Of a stretch of DNA of 64,000 bases, positions 8,870 through 23,100 are shown in pieces. Location: the NCBI RefSeq assembly GCF_910592395.1, contig NC_088316.1, positions 19,220,001 to 19,284,000 on the forward strand, written 5' to 3'. Every line of letters begins with the position of its first letter. Within the stretch, counting starts at the first letter, position 1. A program made the translations under genes and the position numbers. Source of the stretch: Lineus longissimus. Its lineage: Eukaryota; Nemertea; Pilidiophora; Heteronemertea; Lineidae. Below the pieces are notes generated by a model. The model ran no database searches and was not told where the DNA came from. It saw nothing but the letters and a program-made list of their open reading frames with translations.

Positions 8870-11757
8870 CCCCTGTAAGTGAAAAGCGTAGCGATACAGC
8901 TGGGGAACAACCTATCTTGGAGGCAGATCAGTGCTTGCTCTTGACAATGGTGAACTTGGGGAACAACCCATCCTGAAGACAAGCTTCAGTGCTAGCTCAA
9001 CAATCCATCTTGAAGACCGATCATACACCTCTAAAATTTGGTTGTGTTCATATACATATTATCAAAGAGTTGTGCCCTGAATGAGCTTAAACACATGGAC
9101 TGTGTTGTGCCCTGAATGAGCATAGACCAACTGAAGACCACACAGTTGTACATAAGTTTTGTCTTTTTATTGGCATACAACATCTCAAAACCTGCTTGAT
9201 TCTCACAAAGTAGTATCACAATCTCATTTTGTAACCACGTATAATACTCGAATGGATTCATAATCTCATCTATTGGTAATGGGCAATAATCAATTACTAA
9301 TGAGGAGTCACATCTGCTTTACAGTACAGAACATTCTTGCTGTAAACGAGCTTGACTTAACCTTCCAACAACAAATTTCCATAGTTATCCATCAGGTGAC
9401 ACTACATAACTACATATTTGAGATTCACAACCAGTCAAAGCATGACTACAAAATTGATCAGGAGATGTTTCGACTTCTATTCTGGTGCAGCTGCCCTAAA
9501 GGTCTAGATGGCTCTTGACAAACCTTGACAAGCTTGACAGTAAATTCCATATGTTTGTTCAATTTCAATATTTGGAGGTACAGTATTAATGATTCAAACA
9601 AACTTCTCTCATTGTGATGCTTTTATCAATCAAGTTTTTATAATCAAGTTATCAGGAGGTTTCTTGACTTTACATGTACATTCATGCTTTCATCTGGACT
9701 TCATGAACAATAAATCAAAATACACTGAATTATATCTTCAAGTACTTGATTATCGAGGCCAGAAAACACTGCAGACTAATTGAAAACACTGATACAAATC
9801 AATTAGATTAGCGGTAATAAATTGGACATTACGATTAATCAAAACAGCAATATCGCAGCATGTTGTGAGCCAATCTTAGTAATATTTGGGTCTCCAGGAA
9901 TTCTGACCCAGTTTTGTGTGTCCGATTACAGAAGGTTGTCCACTATTGTTAAGGACTTTTTTTTCATTGAATAATATTTTATTTGTCCAGACAGTAATCA
10001 TCCTGACAATATCGGGCCATTTCACTCGATCTTACTCCCTCAACGGAAACATGTGTAAGGAGAAGTCGTGTTGTAGGCCCTGTTTGCAAGAGGATGGACA
10101 GTAACATGGTTCAGTTCTTTTGAGGTTACCATGTCTGCTGGAACCTGGTGAAGAAGTGGTTGTCAGTTAACTGCTTACAATAATCAGTCTGGAAGGGGAT
10201 GGATTTCCATATCTGATATTTTAGTATGGATCCATACCAAAATATCAGATATGGAAATCCATCTCCTTCTAGACTGTTAATCCAATAGTTTTAAACACCA
10301 GGAAATCAAATGTTCTTCTATCTTCAATCGACACAGTGTATAGTTCTGTCTTGATAAACAGGTTTGCAATGCTGTACGTCAATGAACAAGTCCAAAGTCA
10401 TCTGAATCAGAGAACCGAAAAGGGAATTTTTCACTTACAAGAGAAGTCTCTCTCGATAATAGTGGCCAGCTATAATCAGTTTTATTGAGATCCTGAAGAG
10501 AGGGTGTTCCTGGGGTGCACCGGAAAATGTAAACCATCAATCAACTAACTGTGAGTGCACACTTTCTGATGTCCCTCGGGCATCCCATCCCCTTCACAGG
10601 AACTAATGAACTAATATAAGTTGACCTGGCGTTAATCTCGAGACAGTCCTCCAATAAAATTATCCCTTTTGGTTGGCTATTTCATTGATATTTCTAACAA
10701 TAGGCCATATACTACAAAACATAGACGCTAACTATATGTGACTTATGATAATCTGTACAATATGTACTGTGAGGTATTTTACAAGTTTTAAATACAAACA
10801 TCACCAAACTGTCTGCTGCCTGGGAAATCAACAGGCTGTGCATATCACACACCCAAATGTTTCAGTAAAGAAATAGCTTTCTCAGTAGTCACTGCAACAA
10901 ATTTAGGAAGAGTTGAGTTGACTTGTTCAAAATTCAAAAGTGTGTAGTCGAGAATAGGGGACCCTCCCTCATGCTAGACCACATCACTGAACGACGAGCA
11001 TAAGGTTGGTAGAGCAGAATAAATGACATTTTTACAAGCCTCTGTAGATTGATTAGGTTGAAGTTGAACTGGACAGCAGAAACCACTTCCCAGGCAGATG
11101 ACATTTTTCATAATCAACACGTTTACACGGACATACAATAAGCACACAAATCATCAGTGACCCAAGACAATTATCATTTTTGATGACAATGTATTAACAA
11201 ATCAGTTCTCTGCTGAATAGATAATTATCAAGTTTTGCTTGTGACCACAGTGATAGCCCTTCTAAGTCTAGGTGACCATCTGCAAAGTATGCAAACATCA
11301 AAACCAGGATCTGCGCCCTGTAATGGCCGCCATGCGAGGCTTTTACTGTTGACATAAGCTACGGTCACACCAGGAATGTACAAGCAACAAATTTGTGGGT
11401 GCTGATTGCTGCATGAAATTTACTAAGTTTTTTGCTAAGATTTCAAGATTGCTTTTAAAGGAATAATCTCAAGGAGCAAAAATACATCACGGCTCAGATC
11501 TATATTTTTGCAAGTAACCAAAGGGTTAATAATGTGAAGCACCGTACGGAACTCACTTCACCTTTCACTTTCACAGCGAAACGGGAAGCGAACTTGTTCT
11601 TGTGCAGGTATATGTATATATCTACAATCCATTTTGGAACACAAAACTATTCTTAAATATCTCAAATCAAAGACAATCTCTAAAATGTATGTAAAAATGT
11701 TGACAATCTCATCACAATGTCCATAAAGACCCATATAATATACATTTGATTCTTACA
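8870..11757. other. Region downstream of the Mastermind-like gene, including its 3' UTR
   Basis: No coding region is supported. Part must be the 3' UTR of the minus-strand Mastermind-like gene. Candidate minus-strand AATAAA signals (TTTATT on plus) lie near 10487, 9978 and 9168, and I cannot choose between them. Also seen: ggggaacaacc(c/t)atc phrases twice near 8903-8975, gttgtgccctgaatgagc twice (9068 and 9104), and the palindrome at 10185. Confidence 0.4.
10185..10276. repeat. 92 bp near-perfect palindrome
   Basis: The two 46 bp halves meet at tatgga|tccata (centre 10230/10231) with no spacer. Only three positions mismatch. Halves start with cagtct and include ggatttccatatctgata. It would form a cruciform or a long RNA hairpin. 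It lies within or just beyond the probable 3' UTR of the Mastermind-like gene. Confidence 0.9.
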
Positions 11758-14151
11758 TTATTTCCCCCCTAATAACTCGTCAATAAGATTGAAATCTGAC
11801 GGTGCAGCATCGAAAAAGTCTGTGCCTGAATTTTGAGCATTATCTAGAAAGTCTAATGGAAAGTCACTGGCAGGTGCCGACGTTGAGTTTGTTGTGGCGT
11901 AAACAGAACTGGAATGGGAGGCAGACGACATGGTAACTGCCGGGGAAAATGACTGCGATTGGTTTGATTGTTGTTGCTGTTGCTGGACGCGCATCTGTTG
12001 TTGTTGTCGCATCTGGAGCATGACATCCGCCTGATTCTGAGGTACGTTCCGACTATTTGACATCATTGACTGATGCATCACCTGTTGCTGCATATGTGCA
12101 CTCGATGTCGATGTGCCATGATAACTGTTATAAGGTGGCGCTGGCGTGTTCGGCACCTGTGACATCTGTAACCGCTGACTCTGCTGCATCTGATGCATCT
12201 TCTGCCAATCAGGTGTCTGCGCTCTTGGTTGCCCAATGTTCAACCCATCCGGCCCAACGTTCACATTTGGGGGTCGCTGGCCCCTCATTATTGCACTTGT
12301 AAATACAGGTGTGCTTGATTTACCAGGCCGCGTTTGTCCTGAAGTTTGCACTGAATTTTCAGCGGCCATTTGTTTCATTTGGTACATTTGCGTCCGTTGT
12401 AAACTGGCCGGATGAGGTCCGCTGGTACCATGAGGTGGTACCATTGAATTGGTAGGCATATGCCCACTATGCATTTGACCCATTCCCATCTGACCCATTT
12501 CAGTTTTCACAGTTGAATACATATCTGGAATCGGTTGCGACGTTTGATTCACCATATTTTGCATTGTTTGCAATGGGTTTGAACCATGACCCATGCCAGC
12601 ATAATTCTGATTGGCCACCGACATTTTATAGTCCGGCGGTGGCTGGTTCATATATTGGTGCTGTTGACCAATCATACCATGATCTTGTGACCGAGATCTC
12701 TGCAGATCCTGCGGGTGAGTCCGTTGCACGTCCTGTGAATGTGAACGTTGCATTTTTTCGCGCATAAGCTGCATTTTCATCTGTTCCGACATGAACTGTT
12801 GTTGGCCAGGCTGCCGTGGCATTCCTTGGGACATACTAAATGACTGTTGCTGTGCGACAGAGATCTGTTGCGCCTGTCCGTTGATATGCATATGCTGGCT
12901 CTGTGACATTTGTAACCGTTGAACATTCTGCGCACCTTGCGCCGACAGCTGCATTTGTTGTGATTGAGACATCTGCATGTGTGGCGGTGCATGCATCATA
13001 CCCGGCTGACCACCCCCACGCCCGAAATGTGACTGAACTTGATTTTGCAACTGCTGCAATGAAGACGGCATGGATGATGACTGTGCCATGGGTTCAGGGT
13101 AATGAGAAAGCGGCTTGGTGGTATCGTAAGACAATGACCCCTGCTTGCCAATCCCTCCTGGCGGGATCTGCCCCATGGGACCAGCCTGCCGGAATGCGTC
13201 AATCTCATTTGGTGTTCGTGGAGGTATGTGGTTATAATAATTTTCCTGATTAGTGTACGTATTCGGATAGCCAGGATAGCTCCCGTTTCGGCTGAATGGG
13301 TCAGCGTACGGAGATGATTTTTGCATGGGGTAGCCATTCCCTTGTTGTTGCTGCTGATGCTGTGCTGCCATCTGTTTAAGAGTCTCAGCAGCAGGCCCTG
13401 TTGATTCCAAGACAGACGGAGGTGGGCCAGGCGCCATCTGATGAGACATTGGCCTATAACTTGGTAACTGCGCGTTCATGCCCGTCATATTTGGTGAAAC
13501 ACTAGAAGCCACTGGAGAATCATACATGGAATTTACACTCGAGCGCGGAACAGTTTGATGGCTTTGTTCCATATACGGGCCAGTTTGCATTTTAGGCGAG
13601 TCCTTGCCAGTTTGATTAGGATTGCCGAAGAGACTTGTGTCTTTAATGTCCAAGTCTTCAGCGTCCTTTGGAATATTCTCGGTAAACTTTTCAATCTCGC
13701 GCACGATCTCTGGAGGGATTTCTCCCTCTTCTTTCTCTAAGGTATCCAGGATTGCCTGAAGCTCCTCTACGTCCAAAACACCAGGGTCCAAGATATTAGT
13801 TAGTGTCGAATCACTCGTATGACTGGACACTGATGATGCATTGCAATGAAGATCGTCCAAAGGTTCCCGTTTACATTCAATATTGGTACTAATCGAAGAT
13901 TCTGCACGTGTCGATGTGTTCGTACCATTAATCGTAGATTTGACAGTGACGTTTGTTTCAATTGTTTGTGATTGCTCGTGTTTTGGGTTTATCTGCTGCA
14001 CTATTTGCACAGATAGACTCTGTAGATTGTTGCTGCCATCAGAATGGTCAGTGCACTGTTTCTTGATTTGAGGAGATGAAGGATCGTGGCCTAAATTGGG
14101 ATCGGCGGGAGCGGGTCCTTCCACATTGCTCTCTGGTTTTCGTTTACCTCT
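11758..14151 (-). CDS. Mastermind-like, coding exon 2 (Q/M-rich activation region)
   Basis: The acceptor is tcttttcag|aga, phase 0, continuing as RGKRKPESN. A single open frame of 797 codons runs to the stop at 11758-11760. Poly-Q runs are short (QQQQQ near the middle, QQQQ/QQQQQQ near the C-terminus), and QMSQSQ-type phrases repeat. The whole activation region sits in one exon. On the opposite strand several long frames are only shadows of this codon bias. Confidence 0.92.
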   Translation of the reverse strand, partial: RGKRKPESNVEGPAPADPNLGHDPSSPQIKKQCTDHSDGSNNLQSLSVQIVQQINPKHEQSQTIETNVTVKSTINGTNTSTRAESSISTNIECKREPLDDLHCNASSVSSHTSDSTLTNILDPGVLDVEELQAILDTLEKEEGEIPPEIVREIEKFTENIPKDAEDLDIKDTSLFGNPNQTGKDSPKMQTGPYMEQSHQTVPRSSVNSMYDSPVASSVSPNMTGMNAQLPSYRPMSHQMAPGPPPSVLESTGPAAETLKQMAAQHQQQQQGNGYPMQKSSPYADPFSRNGSYPGYPNTYTNQENYYNHIPPRTPNEIDAFRQAGPMGQIPPGGIGKQGSLSYDTTKPLSHYPEPMAQSSSMPSSLQQLQNQVQSHFGRGGGQPGMMHAPPHMQMSQSQQMQLSAQGAQNVQRLQMSQSQHMHINGQAQQISVAQQQSFSMSQGMPRQPGQQQFMSEQMKMQLMREKMQRSHSQDVQRTHPQDLQRSRSQDHGMIGQQHQYMNQPPPDYKMSVANQNYAGMGHGSNPLQTMQNMVNQTSQPIPDMYSTVKTEMGQMGMGQMHSGHMPTNSMVPPHGTSGPHPASLQRTQMYQMKQMAAENSVQTSGQTRPGKSSTPVFTSAIMRGQRPPNVNVGPDGLNIGQPRAQTPDWQKMHQMQQSQRLQMSQVPNTPAPPYNSYHGTSTSSAHMQQQVMHQSMMSNSRNVPQNQADVMLQMRQQQQMRVQQQQQQSNQSQSFSPAVTMSSASHSSSVYATTNSTSAPASDFPLDFLDNAQNSGTDFFDAAPSDFNLIDELLGGK

Positions 14152-17100
14152 CTGAAAAGACACAAGAACAACAGCATTAACAACAAGATGACATGAACTC
14201 TGTGATGGTCAAGAAACATGTTGGAGACTTGACTTGGAAAATGGACAAGGCTTTTATTTGGTATCTCATAGAAACTGGGGAAACAATCTGAAATTTCTAG
14301 ATCCTTGTGGCACATGTATTGCTATTTTCGGATGCCAGCCTTCATCAAGCTACATGGAAGCATCAACTGGACTCTATGGCCAGTTACTTGTCTTCAGATC
14401 CACCTAAGAAACCAGCCACCTAAAAGAGACCTCGTAAACCTAGAAAATCAACTGTTTCATTTTGGGTCACTTTTATCGATAATTACACTGCAAGACACAA
14501 AACAGGGTCGAACCTAATGGAGTTAAACCAGAGTAACTTTGAAGCTTTTTTTCTTAATCTAAACATTGAGATTTCTAACTACCCATACAATCGCATTCAA
14601 TGCAAGTTGGCCCATATTATCTGGGTCACTTTTTATACTGTTTGATTTAGGTGCACTTTGATACAGTCTTGTGTATGACTGGCATTATTCACCACCGTTA
14701 GTGAATGCAGACTAGGCCACACGACTGGCTGACATGCTGACGCAGACACTGGAATCAGGACACTTTCCGTGTTAGCCACTCTCGTGATTAATTTGTCTAG
14801 GATATATTCCTTTATATCATTCCCATTAATTATGCCTCCAGTTTTGGAATAGCAGTACCTTGACTGCAGAATGGGGTGAGGTTAGTCACCATGTGTCCAA
14901 TTCAACCAACTTTCACACCCTTTTCCACCTTTTAACCAATTCTTCACAGAGGTGAATGCCCTCGTGTATTGTAAACTCTATGCTTAATATATCAGGGCAT
15001 TCACCTCTTACAGTCTGTGAAGAATGGAAGAGTTTACAACCTCTGATCATGGCCCCCCAAAAAGTCATCGATATACAAAATAAATGCCACTGTTCAATGG
15101 GTTTAAAGTTGAGTGTGATCAAACTATGTCATCATTACCAAACCTGCAAATAACAAAATTCGACGGAGAATTCTCCTCAAACCGTTCCAAAACATGTGAC
15201 GATTGGTCAACTGCACACGACTATGAAAAGGGCAAGTGGACAGCAATAATCACAGTTATTCAGTCATTAAACACAACAACACCCAAATCCTAGAATTATG
15301 ATTACCAAGAATTACCAAAGGCTTTTAGACCAATTGACACAAGTGGCACAGGCTAGGCCTACAGCCGAACAGGTTGTAAAGACAGGACACAGGTATAATC
15401 ATCACAAATGCAAAAAGGAAATGAAATCCTATTCCAAAGCACTGACATACAGACCTAAAATGTGTGGCCAGTTCTATAATCACTATGCCCAAATATCCCC
15501 TATGTTTATCCTTGCACCCAAACAGGACTGCTCCCTGTGCAAACACCACAGGGTTTAATTGTTGTCCCTCTTAAATGCTGATGGCCCTTTATAATAGCTT
15601 TCTAATGCATGCATGAGAGTTGTGTACAGCGATTTTACAATTAGGTCCCCATTCTATCTTTAAATTAAGCTTGATGCCAACAATTGACCAACAGTGCCAA
15701 ACAATACCCATAAACTGTTGGAGTCCCCAGAGCTCAGACCAGCCAACTAAACTATTGTCAAGGGCCGCCAATCAATTTGAACCAATCGTGAAAAGGCTTC
15801 ATGTTATCATAAATAACACTATACAGCATTGAATTTCTGCAGCAAATTACACTGACAGTTCATTCTCTCATCATGAAGCATTTTGTAACACAACTTTCGC
15901 AAGCATGAGCCTCCATGTCACCAGAACATCACTGCAGTTTTAGTCTTGAAGACCAGTTGTCCACCGAAGCAGGTCAATATCAAAGAACAGTGTCTGTGCC
16001 CGAGATACTCTTCCAAGTGTGGAGTAAGAACCAAGAAAGAAGGATGAACACGAGTTCGAATCCCAGGTTGCATGGCACTATAACAAGTGTTAATGAATAA
16101 TGACATTTCATGATGCTTATGAGATATCCGATCAGATTCTTCTGGTTCATAATCATCATCCAGAATACAGGTGAGCCTACCGAGCTCACCTACAACACTT
16201 TATGATTGTAATGTACAACCATGGCTAATTCACCCCTCAACATCCAAGTGCATCTATCAAATTCAACAAGCATTACTGAATGCCATTCACTCAGATCCAG
16301 GAAAGTGTACTAAACTTCAGTGTATGATAATGTCACAGTCCCCTTATTTGGAACCAACTGACGTTTTGGCTCTGGGTGTGAAGACTGTTCCGACTTCTGC
16401 CCAGTGTGGTGTTGATTCCACACCCTAAAAGGATCAGTCGGACAACCTCAGACCATGCCACCCACTGCAGCGGAACTATCACCAGCAACCCTGGCAATCG
16501 GCCACCATCCAAATAGGAACAGTTGATTCTAATCTTTGAATAAAACTCAACAAAAACCATGTCCAACCTAAACCATAGATCAAAGTCATGGCAGACACCG
16601 GATCAAAGTAACTTTTTACCTTTTCAATAAACAAGCTATAGTTTGTTTGATATCACAAATCAATAATTAATAATGAGAACACTTGTATGATATGGTTGGG
16701 AAGCAGGCTCCAGTTCATCATTGATGTGGAAAAACTAAACTTGATAAGTCTACTATCAAGAATATTCTTGCTATTATTGGTAAAAAAGTTTTGTTTTATC
16801 AGAGAATAATCAGAGAGTTGTGTCACTTCACAATGATAGTACTGTGATTTAGAGCGAGTTCACACCTAGCAGACCTACTCCAGAACATCAAGATGTCAAT
16901 GTTTGCTGGCATCAAAAAGGCCGATGGAAAAAAATCCCAAGATATCAACGGAAATTGTTTTCATCAAGATTTTGACTTCAAACACAGCTTTTGAATTTAT
17001 TTACGTTCCTACCAGGACAGAGTTGAGTATTTTGGTAATTGAGAGTCCAGTAATCTTTAGTACCGCAACAAAGAAGATAAATGCACACAGTAGCAACCCT

Positions 17101-20100
17101 GTGTGCCTTATTAGACATAGCCAACAGGATCAAGCTTTTAATTTGTCTCGATTTCCACAACGGTCCCTCGAGCCTCAGAGCATGACTTGAATTTCTCTAA
17201 TCCTCACGATTGCTTTACACACATCAGCTGGTGGTACGGCTCTCGTGTGAAGCGAACACTATGTCAATTTCATGCTGCTTGGGGTTGAGCAAGCTCTGGG
17301 CAATGGTTGTCAGTCATACAAAGCATTCATTCTCTAATGGAAATGCCATGGTATGAGGTTTTTTCTAGGAGTTGGGTGGAGGGGGGGGGGGCAAATTCCA
17401 TGACAGGTCAACACCATGAGCAAGAAAGGCTGATGTTCAGTGGTTAACAGAAGCAATAGACAGCAGTGAGCTAGCTATTCCAACTAATGGCAGTGGTGCA
17501 TCACTTGTCTTTCTACATAGATTGGAGAGTGATGCAACACCAATGCTACTGAGGTCCTTTGAAATTTAAGGGGCATTGCATCGAGTGTGCGAAATTCCCT
17601 TTAATCGCAATATGAGCTATCAGCACATTACCCTTTGACATTGAAGCCACCTCGGAGGGCATGGAGGAGCGGACAAACATCATTGATTGTCCCCACAAAC
17701 CCGATAAAGTGTGCACGGTACGATGCCCTGAGAACGTCTATAAAACAGAATGTAGGTTGTTTATAGGAGCACATCCTCTCATATGACACAAGCTCCAACT
17801 TTTTTATGATGAACTCCCTCTGATGAGATATACCTATTATGTATTTTTCCACCCCTCAACCCTCAGACCCTTCATCAACTCTCCAAAACTGACAACAACT
17901 CCTAATGGTCATTCCCTTTGATTTCTGATATCCACCACACGGACACGGCCATGCCAAACATCATCAATCAGTGGAAAAAACAGGCAAATTAGGAAATACA
18001 TTGACAAGCTATGAGAATGTACTGGTCAGTACTGACATGTTCAGACAAATTGCCTCCAACTCAAACTGGCTTGATACGGTGTACATTTCATATAAGTAGC
18101 TGGATGCACAGTGCAATTCCTAACGTGAAATGGACACCCCTGAAACATTCCTGGCCAAAGCTCTGTCCTACGTTTTCTTGTCATCTGTCATTTTCTCAAA
18201 TTAGTCGCCGCCATACAATGGCATATACATTGTTAATGACCTCGTTATATACGCCGTACAAGACGCCAAAACATGCTAAGTGACAGGAGCAGAATCTGCA
18301 TACAAATTTCCCGCATTTGGCTGTCGTTGATCATTATACTGCATCTTCTTATTCATCGACCTACCCTTGGACCACCCCAACTTTACTGCAAACTCAATTC
18401 GCTTTGACGTATCAATTCTTACCAAAATGAAAAGGAAATAGAACTGAAACAGACTGGTTAATTTCGCTCTAAGGTGAGTCAAATCTACAATGCATTACGT
18501 AGGAAATCTTTATATGATTCGCTGATCTTTGGTTGATATCGACTCTAGATCAAGACGAATCGTCTCCTTTCTTTATTGACTGTTACAGCCTGTTTTGTTA
18601 TAAACGACCACGGACACACATCCTAAGAGGCCGATCTATAAATGCAGGTGACGTCCCACAATCCCTTGCTGGTGTGGCAGCAATAACGCATCACCTCGTA
18701 TATCTATCGTTGGCGCAGACAAAGACAGGCGGTGGTCCCAACAGTCTTTATCATCATAAAGGGCTGCCACATTTATTTGGAGGAGTAAATGTTGTTCCAG
18801 AAGTAGAAAAGGTAATGGAAATGGTTGATTTATCACACTCCGCAGTAAAAATAATTACAAGTTCTATGTACTCCACAATAGAGATTTTGAATGAAAATGG
18901 CATCTGTCATAGGTGGGGGGTCGAGTGAGACTTGAATTTCTTTCTCCAGGAGGCCTTTCAAAAGGAAACTAGTAATTTCTTACCCACAATACACTAAAAA
19001 GTTCAGTATCAGGTGGTATAGACTAATCGAAATTCATCACTGGTCAACCCTGGATGTGACTCTAATTATCTCATGATACAACCTAATCATGAACTCAATA
19101 CCTCCATTACTGATGTTTCCTCATGGCCAAGTGTTTTGCTAAAGGTGAGAAACTTTCAAACTCTTGATCCCATTGTATGTTTTCATTTGACAAGCATTAC
19201 ATGAGAACATAATACATCCCAGATTTTGTTTTTCAGTCTGAAGAGTGTTCCACTTCTTGCTTGTCTTGCTAAAAATCGAATCTTGAGGGTACTTGAGGTG
19301 AAGTCGGCACAGAATACCAACTCAACACAGTAGGTCTCACCCACGGTACCTTTCCTCCTTCCCACAGTGGACAGCCTACATTGCCTGATCAACCTCTTTG
19401 CAGTAAGATGGAGGCACTAGGCCTTACACCACCTTCCCCACTTCCCACAGTAGAGCCCACATTGCCCGGATCGCCTGCAGGGCATATATTCAAATCATTT
19501 CGTGAATCATGTTAGACAAAGAATGTGTGAACCAGCACATTGTAATTCGATGGATGTAGGCCTAGCATTCCACAGCCTTGCCTGTGGTCAAGTGCTGAGA
19601 ATTCAATGTACTGAGATCAAAACAGATTCTATTTCAGACTAAAAGTTTTTTGCCTTTCTCTGATTTTGTCATTTACATGCTATAGAGATGTTATACTCCT
19701 ATGTTCTTAGCCAGCTGATACCGTCTGTAGTGAAATGTTGGTAAACAATAACATCTTAGCTTCCAACTTTCCCATTCTATTCTTCCACTTCAGGTTGTAA
19801 AAACAATGTAATGATTGGTATGTTTCCCCATATTTCTGCAAGGACTGTGGTTGTTAGCATACATAATGAGGTAGAGAGTAGAGGTGACCAAGCTACAATC
19901 CTGTTCTGATTGTGATCTGATACTGCCTTGAAGGTGTTTACTCACTGGCACCTGAATACATTGTAATCAGACACTTCATATTCTAGTCTTCATTTCTCAA
20001 ACCAACACAACTAACAAGACAGACGAGCTTGGCTGTGATTGCTTTGAGTTTTCTTTTAGCAATCACACTTTCCAGAAGACTGCAAAGTAAGATTGCTCTT

Positions 20101-23100
20101 TAATACCTTACTACAATATCTGAACTTGACCACTGAATCCAGCAAATGTTTTAACGGATGAACCAATCTATTCTGACTGATCAACATCAGAAACCTTTCA
20201 AGACCACCAGTGAGACCTACCAAACCCCCACAGTCACCAACAACAACGATGCCACTATATCCTAAATCAATTTTGAGAGCTCACAGTCGGCAACAGTGGT
20301 CGATCCGAGCCAGCGCCAGAATTCATTGGCTAGTGGTTTCCTTGCGCTGGTCTAATGCTACGAAGCACATCATCTCCCAGAGAAATCAATTTCTAATTAA
20401 CTGTAATATTGCATGAAAACTGGTGCACTGGATTAATCCCTGGCGATGCTTGTGTCGTCGCCGATACGGACCAGTGTCCATTCTCGAAGAATAAGACACA
20501 CAGATGCCGAAGATGAGGATGAGGGAGAATGCATGCGTTAATGAATCCGAGGATGAATCAGACCGAGGAACCAACTAATGTCAATGATGAGCTTGTGTCC
20601 GTTCGGAAGAGATTTGACATGAGACATCTATAGTCTCTTTACCCTCAGGACTACCAACTCCCTATGCCCAAGCACTGTTTTCATTTGACACATGTTCTCA
20701 GAAAGAAAATGCAAGCACATATACATGTTTTCTTCTTATATTTGTAGCAACAGCAGTTTCATCCCATGTGGTGTTTAAGGGTTAAAGTTCATGAGCCCAG
20801 TATAACAGCAATCAATTATTCACAACACACAGTATTGACTTCTGGAGGCGATATACCTGACCAATAGCTCTAGCCAAATCAATACATTATAATATTTACT
20901 CTTTATTACATCTAAACTGGTTAGATAAACATCAAGCAATTGAACCATGTAACTACGGCCGACATTCCTAATTCAGGTTAGAAGTGGAAAAAAGCAATTT
21001 GATCAGAACTCAACTGGTCTGTTTAGGGTGTTATAAATGCGACTTGGTCAAAACACACCATACTGCAAACTGGGTAATGTTCGCAAAGCCAAGTCACAAA
21101 TTTTCTCATTTACATTTTGCAAACTTACAAACCGCTGATACACATTCAGAATCAGAGTTGAGCTGAAGTAGCCATGAATGGAAGCACTACTGCAAATTTT
21201 GTAATGCGATATGCATATTCATTTCAGCTATGTAAAAGAATGTAAACAGCCAAATCAAACAAATGTCAACCTTTCTATTAAGAAAAACACCCTCAGAATG
21301 AATCCACTTCCCTTTAAAAACCCTGACAATTCATTGCACGACTCGAGTTACCATAGTTTTCAAATGAAAAAATCAAACAATATCATGGTATTATTGGATG
21401 TTGTATATTTAGCAAATTGACAGCGTGGAAATTCAATTATTCTCGCGCTAGAATTGCCCGGGGGCGGCAATCGTTGGCAAGAAAGATGAGAAGTGCAGGC
21501 AAAAAATGCAGCATGGTGGTGGAGAAAGTGACGCTGGTACCAATCTTATTGGATTTTGTCCATTTTGGTGTAGCAATTATTCTGTTTAGCCTGAAGAGTA
21601 CATGTACGCTTTTTGCAAAGTTCTTTGAATCCTTTATGAGGTAATCAGGTGAGGAAGCCATATTGACACTCTGAGATCACAAAGAAAAGTCCCTTAAAGC
21701 TGCAAAAGACCTGGAACCACAGGTCTGGACAACTACAGGTCAGTGTCCCCAACTTCAACTGGGCCATATTATAATGATTCATCTGCTTCATTAAAAAGTC
21801 ATTAGAATCCATTTTATCACAGAGCAATTTTAAAAGGACCAAACAACACACTTTTACAAAGACCATAATTTGAATTTGATTAAGACAATAAATAAGGCAA
21901 GTTGTCGACTTTTATCAAAACTAAATGAGGTATGGACCATAAAACATGTGGCTGCAGTATTTTTTTCCCAGCCCCAGAATTTACGACAGAAGTCTGGGTC
22001 ATTACAGGCCTACTGCACTGTGCATTGCCTTCTGAGTTGGTGCTCAAGCGGCACACTGCGGGCAATTTCATCATGCTAGTAAAATCCTGAGAACCAGGAT
22101 GGATTCAAAGATTTTGGGTGAAACACTGACAGTAGTATAAAACTATTATCATGATATCACAGTGCGACTGCTTACTTGATCAGCTTCAGCAGTTCGTTCC
22201 GATTTTAAATTAAACCAATGACCAGAAGATGATTATAATTGATATCATCTTGTCAATGATTTGATGACAGGATTATACTTAGTTGACATAATTCTATAAC
22301 ACCTCAGATTTGACAATGTTGATCACTTGATCTAGATAGGATAAGTATACAGATCATTCAAACAGTTTACATCCAAGGGGGACATGTCATTATTATTCAA
22401 TTTATTGTATAGATGTAATGCTGATACACATTTCAACTAAAGTGACGGGAAACACTCCATCAAAAGTAAGGCTTGGATTCTGCCTTGATATAACTTTCTG
22501 CACCAGCCAATGGGTGGCCCAGGTTCAGTTCCCAAGCATGTCATCCGGACAAATCTGAGGCCGTCATTCAGATTGTCGGATGAGTTGATCTCTGGTTTTC
22601 CCAGCCTGGGGCGAATATCAAAAGGTATCATTCGGTTTTGACTGTGAACTGAAAGGTGGCCTTCTTCTTACAGAAATAGGCAGCTCCTCGTAGTGTATAT
22701 ACATGACATATGTCAACTTGTTTCATCCACTAACATTACCCTATGCATCCAGGGTCGGTATAAAGGACAAAACAAATTATTTACCAACTAAATGATGAAA
22801 TTATGAGGTCAAATCCATCAGGTTTATCATAGACAATGCATCCAATAATAGGGCACCACTAGATTCAATATGATATATTTCATTACCAAGTGCACAGTTA
22901 TGCTAATTTATTATCTATTGCTGGCTCTCTTCTCAGCAGACTGAGAGACACTTTTCAAATCGTCAACGACAAAGTCAACAACACAAGTATACCTATACAA
23001 TACAATATCTGTCCTTTGACTAGACACTTAACCCCACTTTAGGAACAGAAGGGACCATTCTAAGGACGAATTTTGTTGGGTCTAAATCCTGATAGTCATG

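Noticed and set aside
12057-13337. Several frames of 60-116 codons overlapping Mastermind-like exon 2
   Set aside because: Shadows of a Q/M-rich coding region. They lack independent splice or start context.
16043-16075. tRNA-like B-box gagttcgaatccc
   Set aside because: No A-box at the right distance upstream. A single B-box word can occur by chance.
18533-18928. 131-codon plus-strand frame in the Mastermind-like intron
   Set aside because: No recognisable domain, no splice context and ordinary intron composition. Most likely chance.
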